From Mycogone perniciosa (lineage: Eukaryota > Ascomycota > Sordariomycetes > Hypocreales > Hypocreaceae): DNA of 64,000 nucleotides. This document shows positions 44,001-53,126 of this stretch, one piece after another. Below the pieces are notes generated by a model. That model searched no databases. It was not told where the DNA came from and saw only the letters and a program-made list of their open reading frames with translations. Location: assembly GCA_025331125.1 (NCBI GenBank), contig JAOALB010000005.1, positions 248,001 through 312,000 of the forward strand, given 5' to 3'. The first letter of the stretch is position 1; each line of letters opens with the position of its first letter. The position numbers and the translations under genes are program-made.

Positions 44001-44871
44001 GAAGCCCTTGCCACCTCGCCAGTGCAAGAGGAGACTGGGCCACCTGTCGTCGTGATGTGCCAAAACGCACTGATCGCATACCAGAGCGCGGCTAAATTTG
44101 AGCGGCTCCAACGTCGCAGGGTATTTGAATTCGTCGCTCAGCCGTAAGTATTCACTTTCTCAGATGCCCGAGCCAAGATGCTGACATGACACCAGACTTG
44201 GTCCCCGCAAGCTAGCCAAGGCATTGTCGCTCGCGTATAAGCGCTGGAAGGACTTGGAAGCGAATCCGTTACCACCAAGTGACCCTCCGCAGGTATCTCC
44301 TCTCACAAGCTCAGAAACCCTAGTAAACGTCGCAGAAACACCACCAGCAACAACAACATCAACAACAATGCCGCCTTCGTCGATACCAGATCCAGATCCA
44401 TTACCCGAGCGAACCTCGTCACCCGAAAAGTCGATACTGTTGGCTCCAGCGTTCACCACAGTGCCCGAGTTTTTACTCGTCGAGGATAACAGCATCAATC
44501 TCAATATTCTCTCGATTTACATGAAAAAGCTCGGGCGCCCGTACCACACAGCTACAAACGGCGCAGAGGCATTCCACGCCTACAAGGCCAACCCAGACCA
44601 CTGTAAATATATATTCATGGATATTTCGATGCCTATCATGGACGGATTTGAAGCAACGCGGTGCATCAGAGCATACGAGAGAGAAAACCAGCTCAAGCCA
44701 GCCGTCATATTTGCCCTTACCGGGCTTGCGTCGGAGAGTGCGCAACAGGAGGCCCTCGGTAGCGGCGTGGACCTCTTTCTGACCAAGCCGGTGAAACTTA
44801 AGGAGTTGGGGATGATTTTGAAGTCGAGGGGCTTGCTCAACGACGAGGAGTTGGCCAAGAAGTTTTTCTGA
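41058..44871 (+). CDS. Hybrid histidine kinase (GAF-HisKA-HATPase-receiver)
   Basis: Two exons, 41058-44143 and 44196-44871, 1253 residues; the 52-bp intron (GTAAGT, GCTGAC branch, CCAG) joins AQP|LGPRKLAK. No membrane segment, so a cytosolic sensor. A GAF-like domain occupies about residues 90-250 (QTGTQRALISLF, ARFYASVPIRTQRGISIGVLAV). The phospho-accepting H-box is LSHELRSPLHG with His605. The kinase domain has NLFGNALKYT (N box), DTGKGIS (G1), PFSQED (F) and GTGLGLSFVKQ (G2). The receiver near the C-terminus has EDNSIN and the phospho-acceptor D1171 in FMDISMPIMDG, with a conserved KPVKLKEL Lys. Long low-complexity linkers separate the blocks. It would pass phosphate through an HPt protein to SSK1 or SKN7; SSK1 lies 6 kb downstream. 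Confidence 0.94.
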
Positions 44872-45376
44872 AACATGAAATGTTGGAATGTGGCTGCCCT
44901 CTGATATGGATGTGATAAACATTGTTACATTTGCGCGACTATGGCTTTTTTTGAGTATGAAAACATTGGTTCAGCGTCAACAGAGTTACTTTTGCCTTGT
45001 GGTGTGCAGGGACACAGGGATTTCGTTGAAAATACTGGCTACGCGAGGGTGGTTGGAATTCATGGCGCCTGGTACGGGGCGGTCTGTTCATGAAGGAGGT
45101 TTCATATCACATGTTGACGATTATGGCTTTGGACTACGACCCTGATGAGATGGTCATGGCAATGGCGTTTGTTTATGTTTGCAGGATCTGTGTTGTTTTT
45201 CCTTGGTACCTTGATGCTCGTCGGCAAGTTGAGCCATGGCCGACGGAGCAAGTTTTATGTTGCTACGAAAAGGGAGAGAAGTGTGTTTTTTTCTTTAATT
45301 GAATCTCTGCTTTACTCGACTTTGTCCTGGTGACGTATCGTCTGCATGCATGACATGATATGATATATCCACAAGC
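44872..45376. other. Intergenic, convergent 3' regions
   Basis: Lies between the kinase and the minus-strand amylase. Several short antisense frames but no gene. It holds both 3' ends. Confidence 0.5.
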
Positions 45377-46867
45377 CTATTTGTACAAGGCCAGCAACAC
45401 AACTGGCTCTCCATTACTCACATTCACACAAACCCTCCCATCCTCATCTGCCATATACACATCTCCACAGCCAAAAACATCCTTCCACAACCCCTTCACC
45501 ACCCCCGTCTCGAAACAATACCGCCCACAACTTCCCTGTCCACGATTCGTCGTCAGCGCAATCAACCTCCCACCCGCACGGCTCCAAGCATACGCCGCAT
45601 CCGCTACGTAAAGATGCTCATGGTCGTCATCTGCCAGACCACCCGCCACGTGCTTCGCTGCTATGAGGCGTGAAATAGCGCTGTACACGTCGCTCTTCGT
45701 GTTGAAGCCGCTGCGCCAGAGGTCTTCCCTGTTGAAAGGGTCGTGGCCGCCCGAGAAGGCTTGCTCGGTGCCGTAGTATACTATCGGTATGCCGCGGGCG
45801 AGGATAGTGTATGCTAGAGCGTTTTTCAGGAGTGGCATGTCGTTTGTGTTGAGGAAGCGGGCGGTGTCGTGGTTATCTATGAATGTGCCCAGGGCGCTGG
45901 GGTCAGGGAAGAGAGTGCTGATTTGGTCGTGCATGGTGGCGATGGCCTGGGAAGAGCCTTGCTGGAGGTAGAACCGCGTCATGGGGTAGTACATGGGGTA
46001 GTTGAGCAAGCCAGGCATGAGGTTTGTATAGGGGGATAAGTAGTCTGGATCGCCGTGGAAGACTTCGCCTATGCAGTAGACACCGGTGGCGGCGACGAAG
46101 GCAGGCCAGTAGTCCTTCTCGACGTGCTTGACGGTATCGATGCGTACGCCGTCGAAGTTGTATGTGCGGACGAGGCGGTTGACCCATGTGCGGAACAAGG
46201 CGCGGATGTTGGGATCTTGGGTGTTGATGTCAGGGAGGTTGGCGATGCGGCAGTTTTCAATGCTGGATTGGTTGGAGTAGTCGATGTCGCAGGGGGGGTG
46301 GTAGGATGAGTCGTGGTTTAGGGGGGAGGGACTGTGGTTGGAGATAGGGGATGGGGCCATGTGGTTTGTGACGACGTCGACCATGACGTATATGTCCTTG
46401 TGATGTTAGAGGCTGAGCAGATGGAAAGGAGGGAGAGCGAGTGTACCTTGTTGTGAGCTGTGTTGACGAGACTCCTGAGGTCATCCGCTGAGCCATAGTG
46501 AGAGTTGATGGAGTTGAGATCCTGAGCTCAGTAGCCATGATAGCCACCGTCACTGTCTATATAAGTCAGTCATCTTACAACTCTTGTGTATCGTATTAGA
46601 GCATTTGAGAGACTAAAACCCACTTGCAACAACCGGCGAGATCCAAAGAGCATCAAAGCCCATGCCCTTGATATAATCGAGCTTAGACTCGAGACCTCTA
46701 AACGTACCACCACAGTAATCACCTAAGTCGCTACATGATGCGCCCCCGTTGTCATTATCTCCGCGGGCAATGCGATCGGTCAGTGCAAAGTAGATGGTGC
46801 GAGACTTCCAACCATTGGTGTCGGCGGTGATAACGCCAGCTAGGAGCCGGAGAAGCAGCAGCTTCAT
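45377..46867 (-). pseudogene. Secreted GH13 alpha-amylase (Taka-amylase type) with an in-frame stop
   Basis: Exons 46867-46624, 46556-46447 and 46396-45377 (introns 67 and 50 bp) give a 457-codon frame. It starts with a signal peptide (MKLLLLRLLAGVITA), then SRTIYFALTDRIARG and GFDALWISPVV. The conserved HGYW block reads H-G-Y-stop: codon 91, expected Trp, is TGA at 46530-46528. Everything after it is intact and conserved: DVVTNHMAP, nucleophile Asp in GVRIDTVKHV, acid/base Glu in CIGEVFHGD, third Asp in FIDNHDTARF, and a clean C-terminus ending LLALYK. The stop lies amid conserved residues, so another splice choice cannot remove it without losing them. Either a recent null allele, a base error, or stop readthrough. 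If functional it would make extracellular maltose for the permease and maltase 8-15 kb away. Confidence 0.8.
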
Positions 46868-47377
46868 GGTGGCGAGGCTGCATGAAACGGTTTCGCTTGA
46901 GCATCGCCAAGACAACGTGGTCAAGTACGTCCAAGTATTTATGTCAGTCTGGAAGTTTTTAGTTCGTCCAACCCCGGATTCATAATAGGATCTGCAAGAC
47001 ATGGGCTTTAGAGGGCAGCTGGACATGGCATATTAGCACGAAGGCCTGAATGCAATAGCAATGACATGTGATTTGCAGCAAATTAAGAATGAATGTCTTG
47101 GATAGAATAACCTCTTTTTTTATCACAGGATTTTTTTACTTTTTCACGTCTATGCAGTATCTATGAGACACTGATAGACGAGGTGATGGAGTTGCTGACG
47201 ATGGGAAAGTGGAAAATAGAGGGGAAAATGCCGAGATGCCGAGGATGTTATTATATGTTAGATATATGTTACACTCACTTAATACGCCCTCCATACTTAT
47301 ACACTACCTCATCAGCCCTGCATCCTCATATACGAGTACTCATTCATCACAAAAGTTCTATATAAATAGTACTCACC
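46868..47377. other. Divergent promoter between amylase and phosphatase
   Basis: About 510 bp. The open frame upstream of the amylase Met to 47026 (minus) is not needed; the signal peptide begins at 46867. A TATAAATA element near 47361 lies about 17 bp before the phosphatase ATG, and TACGAGTACTC is at 47331-47341. Confidence 0.5.
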
Positions 47378-48224
47378 ATGTCCGTCCCCAACCTCCGGGA
47401 CATCGCCGGCCCGCCGATCCGCACCCTCCGGCCCGGCCTCATCCTCCGATCCGCCGCTCCTCCATCCGCTCCCTCTCCCGCTCTCACAGCCCTCAACATC
47501 CGCACTGTCTTCGACCTGCGCTCCAGCCTCGAAATCAAAGCCCTATCCTCGTCTCTCGCCAACGACCCGTCCCTCCCAGAAGCATGGCCCAACGGCCCGA
47601 AGCGCATTCACGTCCCCGTCTTTACAGACGAAGACTACGGCCCGGAGGCTGTGGCCCTGCGCTTCAAGGATTATGCGGCCACTGATTCAAGCAAGGGCTT
47701 CAGTGCGGCGTACATGTCCATCTTGCGCGAGGGCGGCCCGGCCTTTGGAACCATTCTGAAGCATATTGCTTCTTCTGCTCAAGACGAGGGACCGGTGTTG
47801 GTGCACTGCACAGCGGGCAAAGACCGCACGGGCGTGATTTGCGCGCTGATCCTCTCGCTGTGCGGCGAGTCAGATGAGGCTGTCGCGGCGGAATATGCAC
47901 TCTCGGAGGAAGGGCTGAAGGATGTGAAGCCAGGCATGATAGCCAAGTTGGCGGCGATGCCGGCGTTCAAGGATGATCCTGAGGGGAGAGAGAGGATGCT
48001 GACTACACGGTAAGAAGTCCTTTCTTCTTCTACCTTGGGATTGATTGCTGATCTTATCTTGGGATAGACCCGAGTCTATGCTTGCGACGCTGAACCTGCT
48101 CCGTGATAAATACGGCTCTGTGGAGGAGTATGTCGTGAATATGTGCGGACTCTCGTCTGGAGATGTTGCTCGCATCCGACGAAAGCTCCTCATCGACCCC
48201 TCTGCGCCACGCTCTGCTTTATAA
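47378..48224 (+). CDS. Tyrosine phosphatase-like protein (Tyr/Ser phosphatase family)
   Basis: Two exons, 47378-48009 and 48068-48224, 262 residues; 58-bp intron with a GTAAGA donor. The start MSVPNLRDIAGPPIRTLRPGLILRSAAP matches the N-terminus of this fungal/bacterial phosphatase family. The P-loop is HCTAGKDRTG with nucleophile Cys144 and Arg150; the Lys-Asp after the Gly is typical of the family active on phosphoinositides or phosphotyrosine. The C-terminal exon supplies the helix STLNLLRDKYGSVEEYV-like segment (here ATLNLLRDKYGSVEEY). Physiological substrate unknown. Confidence 0.9.
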
Positions 48225-48371
48225 GGAGGGTGGAAGATGTAACGGCTTGCATGGATAGATAGACAGATTTCTTCTTCATGTCTGCGTTGGAATACATCAG
48301 TTGTACATCATCATGCGGTTTATAGTACCGGTGGTATAATACAGAGTTAATAGAGCAAGGCTCCAGACATC

Positions 48372-49539
48372 TCAAGGCACCGACGTGGGTATCTTGACCA
48401 GTCCGCGCTTACGGTCATCAAATGGCGCGCCATACCGCCATCCTGTGCCCTTCCGTGACCGTCCATTCCGGCCAACATCATCCGCATTAATCTCCTTGAA
48501 CCGGAACTCGTACCGGTCCGTCTGTATTCTGGTAGTCCTCCTCTCTTCCCGCTGCTGCTCCTTGGCGATCCGCCGCGCCACAGCATCCTCCTCCTTTTGC
48601 GTCGCCTCCATGAAGCGCGCCAGACTTTCGTCTCGATTCTTGCCCTGCAGGATTTCCCGCTCCATGCTTATGAGCTCCGGCTGTGGCGACCGAGCGTCCG
48701 CAGGGAGCATCCTGTCGTGGAAGGCCTTGGCTGCGTCTTCTCGTGTGAAGTGCCGTGACTCTGATACAGGTACGAATAATTGTTGCATCGTGAGTTTGTG
48801 CACGTGAACCTCGTTGACAGGTTCATGTGGTGTGTTTTGCTCGCCTTCGCGATATGCTGTTTTGGGCAGCATGCTCATGACCGCCTTGGCGTATGGCACT
48901 GCCAGCTTCTTGCCCTGTTCAGTTGTCAGCACTTCCGCTGCTACCCTTGCTGGTATGAGAAATAAGTAAAACATGAGGAAGTGTGTGTGTGTCAGATATA
49001 AATCGTTTCTAACCATAGTTTTGAGTCTTCAAGACTAATCGAAAATTTTGAATTTGTCTCATCACGAAGGATCCATTCAGAAGAAAGAAAGAAATCAGAA
49101 GCAAACTCACATCTTTCTGCCACTGCTTCTCCACCTCCTTCAACCTCACCACGGCAGCAACTCTCCTCACATCAACCCCCATTTCTGCCGACACCGCCTT
49201 GAGCGACTCTCCCCTCTGCAGCACCTTCTCCCAAATCAACTCCCTCGTCTGCTCATCCAGCACTGGCTGACTGCGAAACAGCGGGTTCAATGGGAACGGC
49301 TGGTCCATAAACGGACCCAGGTACCGAGGCCCCTTGCCAGGCTCCGCAAACTCCGAGCCTTCTCGGCCCTTGAGCCATTGGAACATCTGCTGACGAGCGC
49401 GGCTCATCTTGGCCCGGCATGGCGTCGAGCTGAAGGTGCGCGCAAAGGGCACTGCGGCAGATCTGGAGTGTTGGAGGAGGCATGCGTCGACCACTGGCGC
49501 CAGCGCCACGGAGGCACCGCCACAAACCCTGGGAGGCAT
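48372..49539 (-). CDS. Mitochondrial small-subunit ribosomal protein mS45 (yeast MRPS35/Bot1-like)
   Basis: Two exons, 49539-49111 and 48914-48372, 323 residues. A 196-bp intron starts with GTGAGT and ends at a CAG only a few bases after a TGCTGAC branch site; this joins WQKD|GKKLAVPYAKAV in frame and matches the family. The N-terminus (RSAAVPFARTFSSTPCRAK) is a mitochondrial targeting sequence. The conserved core has GPRYLGPFMDQPFPLNPLFRSQPVL and LKAVSAEMGVDVRRVAAVVRLKEVE, the hallmark of the eukaryotic mitochondrial regulator/Bot1 domain. The Arg/Glu-rich C-terminus ends KIPTSVP. Housekeeping gene of the mitoribosome. Confidence 0.88.
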
Positions 49540-49766
49540 GCTGAAACAAAGAGAATGGATGTAGAAGAGAGCCTCAGGTCAAATTCGTGCGCATCCTGCG
49601 TCAATGGGTCAGGATGGCAGAGCTTTGGGGCATGGTTTGGTTTGGGTTGGTGGACGGTTTGGACAAGTCCAGACTCGTGTGCCGCAAAAAGACTTGTCAA
49701 GATGCGCTAAATTTTCTTTATTACATATGCTCGGTGTCTTGTTCTTCCGGTCCGATGAACCAGTAT

Positions 49767-49785
49767 TACGGAGTAGTACTCCGTA
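49767..49785. repeat. Near-perfect palindrome of two TACGGAGTA units
   Basis: TACGGAGTA, one G, then TACTCCGTA, its exact reverse complement, followed at once by TACTTCGTAC. This is the clearest head-to-head arrangement of the short motif family scattered over the window's intergenic DNA. Confidence 0.85.
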
Positions 49786-49805
49786 CTACTTCGTACTTTG
49801 TACGC

Positions 49806-49835
49806 CGATAACGATAACGATAACGATAACGATAA
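49806..49835 (+). repeat. (CGATAA)5 microsatellite
   Basis: Five perfect copies of the hexamer CGATAA in tandem. Confidence 0.95.
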
Positions 49836-50113
49836 TTGCTGATTAATACCAAGTACACATTCAACATTATATCTCAAGCCACTTTCCAAAATGGGCATCG
49901 CAACATGATATCTATATTAACCCCGTACAAGTCGTCAACAACATGGGGATCGCAACTATTATGATATGTCATTCATCCGTCATCCATCTTCAGAGTGAAA
50001 TCAACGCTATATCCAACCTCCAATGCACCGCCAAGATGTGTCGTCGCCTTCGTAGCCGTCCAAAAATGCCGTCCAAAATGCCGTCAAATGCAGTCATATG
50101 CAGTCATATGCCA

Positions 50114-52918
50114 TCAGGTCGATGCCGATGCCGATGCAGATGCCGATGCCGATGCCGATGCTGGTGATGGTGATGGACGGTTCTTTTTCGATTTGTTCCT
50201 GGCAGCCTGTGCCAGTGCCCGTTTTGTGGCTTCCATCTCTTCGGCCTTTTCCGAGTAGTCCTTCCACTTCCGCCAACCGTCAAAGTCGATCAACGCCTGC
50301 ATGCAGCCCCATTCCATGACCTTTCGCTCAAGCCAGACAAAGTTCACAGGCTAGTAGAGACGAGTTAGCTTTTTGGTTTGGAGAGGCAAGGTCAAGTTAA
50401 TGGGTCAACATACCTTGGTTAAAAAGTCATTGCAACCGGCGGCAAGGGCGTCATGTCGGTCGCTTTGCAGTGAGCTTGCCGTCAAGGCGACAATGATGAC
50501 GGGGCTTTTGAACAACTCCAGACCCTGCAGTCGATCCTGCTCAGTAAGCTCCTCACTTGGAGTGGCCTCGGGGAGGCTGCCCGGCGTAGAGGAGAAGACA
50601 CCGATATTATTCACCCTCTCCAGCCGTCTGATTTCTCTGGTGGCTTCCAGTCCGTTCATTCCCGGCAGTTGAATATCCATCAGAACCAAATGAAACCCTC
50701 CGGCCCTCCACTTGTTGACGGCATCTCTGCCGTTCGTAGCCGTCTGCCACCTGACCTTGAGTTTCTTGACAAAGGCCTCGAGCAGTTTCAGGTTGATGGG
50801 GTTGTCTTCGACGATGAGGACGCTGATGGGAGGGACGGCGCTGTTCAACATGTTGGGCGACAGGCTCTGGTATTCTTGATTCTTCTTGCTCCTCTTCGGC
50901 CGGGCGCTAGACATTCGAGGCGACGGTATTTTTGGTGGAGCACCAATCCGCGCTGGAGATGGCTCAGGGCCCGGGGACGTCGGCAGAGGTATTGCTGTCG
51001 TGGGCATTCCGTGGTGTTCTGAGGAGCTCGAGTGGGTTCGGGAGTGGGAGTGGCGTGGACGATGGTGCGGTATGCCATGGGTGTTGACAGCCCCAGAAGA
51101 CATGGTCGTGACACCGTTGTGTACTAAATTCGGCGAGGCTGTATGCGTTCGTCCTAGTTTGGGCCGTTCTCGGGCGTATTGACGAGACCGAGTGCCGCCG
51201 GGCGAAGGTATTAGAGGGAGATGACCGGAGCCTATCACTGCGATTGAATGCTGGATTGGTGCATTGACTGAGTTTGGAACAGACATTGGAAGATGCGGTG
51301 ATGTTACACCGGGGACCGGGGGGAAATAGCCCTCTCCCGCCTCGGAGGGACGTCCGTCGTCGGGGTAGTAGTAGACAGTGGCGGAGTTGGGATGAGTTGC
51401 ACGAGGCGAGGCTTTGGGGGTGCGCCTTGGAGGGGCAGCAGCATAGGTAGCAGCGTGGGCAGCGTCGACGTCGACAATGAGAGCGTCGCCAATTCCCTGG
51501 CCGTTGGGGAAGTGCGCATCAATAATGTCGGCCATGGGCTCTTCGGGTTCCAGTCGGCGCGGCTCCTTGTGGTCACGGGTACGGATGTGAATGCGCAGGT
51601 CGGGCGAGTCAACGGTCTTGCCGAGTGAGTTGGCATATTTGCGCAAGATCATATCGCGGACATCATCGACAAGGTCCTCGCTGGTGATGGCGATCTGCGT
51701 GGGCGAGCCATTAGGTGGCCGTCTGATCCAGATCTTGCGTATGGTCGGTTCCGTGGCCATGTTGGCATCGGGCAGGGGAATGGCGAAGGAGGACTGTTGC
51801 GAGAAGAGAGGGTCGGCGGCGGCGGGTGCGCCAGGGTCGAGGTGGTAGAGATGGTCGAGATGGTCGATGTCTAAATCCAAGGCTCCTCGGCGGGCGTCGA
51901 TGTCGATCGAGGGCCAAGATTGGATGATATGGGCGTCCTGGTCCGAGGCAATGCTCTGTTTGCGTTCGGGTTCAGGCGGACGAGCAGAGGCCGAGATCGA
52001 GGCAGAGGCAGAGGCAGAGGGGGAGGAGACGGAAACGGATGCGGATGCAGATGCGGCAGACCGCGCAGAGAGCAGCAGCGGTGGAGGCGAGAGGCGGTTA
52101 GTGGTCAGCAATGGCGCACGACTCAGCGATCCATTGTGGGAGTCGGCGTGCGCTGTGGCAGTCGAGGACGGCGATGTCGAAGACTCGTCCTCGTCGATGC
52201 TCGTGAGGCGGGATGGTGTTGGTGTGGCTGTCAAAGTTCGTAACGGAGGCTGCAGCGGCGAAGAAGGATCAAAGCTAAGAGTATCAGGAGGGTCGATGGT
52301 GTTAGTCAGCCTGCCGTTCTGGGGGCTCTGGGGACTCTGGGGGCTCCTCAAGCGCTGGCCTAGGTGCTGACTTAGGTGCTGGTTGCGGCCCTGTTGGCGG
52401 GTCCCTCCCTGTTGCGCCCGCTGTAAGAGCAGTAGCTCCTGTTCCTGTGCCTGTTCCTGTGCCTGTTCCTGGTCCTCTGCAATGGCGATGGCGACGGCGA
52501 CGGCGGGCTTAGGCGATTTGAGCGGCGCCTGCTCCTCCGCATCTTCGCCCCCCTCCTCTTGATCCTCCTTTTCCCCACGATGAACAGCAGTGTCTCCAAT
52601 ACTACTATCCGTGGCTTCTGCGGACGAACTGAATGCTTCGCTGTCGTCTTCTGGGAGAGTCTCCTCATTGCCGCCGCCTTTGCCTCTATCGGGGCTGTGC
52701 TCAGCCTTGCTCTCGGTTGCATCGCTCTCTCTGCTGTCCCGTCCAACCTGGCCAAACGGCGACTCAAGGACAGTGCACGACTGATTGAGCGTCCGGCTAT
52801 TAGGGTGCTGCAGCGCTCCCATGCCGTCGGCCGAGGCGAAGGACGGCGTCGTCGAGTTCCGTCGAGGCCGTCGCCTGAACAGCGTGGCCTTGATCCGGCT
52901 AGCGATGTCAGATGCCAT
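50114..52918 (-). CDS. SSK1: SSK1-type response regulator of the HOG stress pathway
   Basis: Two exons, 52918-50414 and 50350-50114, 913 residues, start MASDIASRIKATLFRRRPRR as in other filamentous ascomycetes. A long acidic, Ser- and Gln-rich disordered N-terminal part is full of low-complexity runs. A conserved middle region follows (IRKIWIRRPPNGSPTQI). The receiver domain begins at about residue 699 (SVLIVEDNPINLK), with phospho-acceptor D748 in VLMDIQLPGMNG and Lys in DFLTK at the exon junction. The second exon encodes PVNFVWLERKVMEWGCMQALIDF, strongly conserved in SSK1, then an Ala-Ser repeat tail from the GATGCC microsatellite. It relays histidine-kinase phosphorylation to the SSK2-type MAPKKK. 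An in-frame extension to 52972 exists but the family start is at 52918. Confidence 0.95.
50121..50162 (+). repeat. (GATGCC)n coding microsatellite at the SSK1 C-terminus
   Basis: About seven hexamer units (one GATGCA variant). Read on the minus strand they encode alternating Ala-Ser at the very C-terminus of SSK1, just before the stop at 50114. Confidence 0.9.
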
Positions 52919-53089
52919 CTCGTCCCGTCTCGTCTCGCCTAAGGCTGGGCTGCTGCTCTCTTTATACCGCACGTCCCTCAGGCCAGCAGCGGAGATTGGA
53001 TGGCCGCGAGAATTGGAGAGGGGAACCGTCTAAGGCGATATGACAGCAGCAGTGGCAGAGGCAGAGGCAGAGGCAGAGGCAGAGGCAGA

Positions 53090-53126
<37 letters not shown>

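Larger units (their letters stand above)
49540..50113. other. Intergenic with palindrome and CGATAA microsatellite
   Basis: Lies upstream of mS45 and at the 3' side of SSK1. Contains the palindrome at 49767-49785 and the hexamer repeat at 49806-49835. No gene. Confidence 0.55.

Noticed and set aside
46257..46553. 98-codon minus-strand frame at amylase exon 2
   Set aside because: It is out of frame with the amylase; the conserved HGY...AQDLNSINSHYG reading is in another frame.
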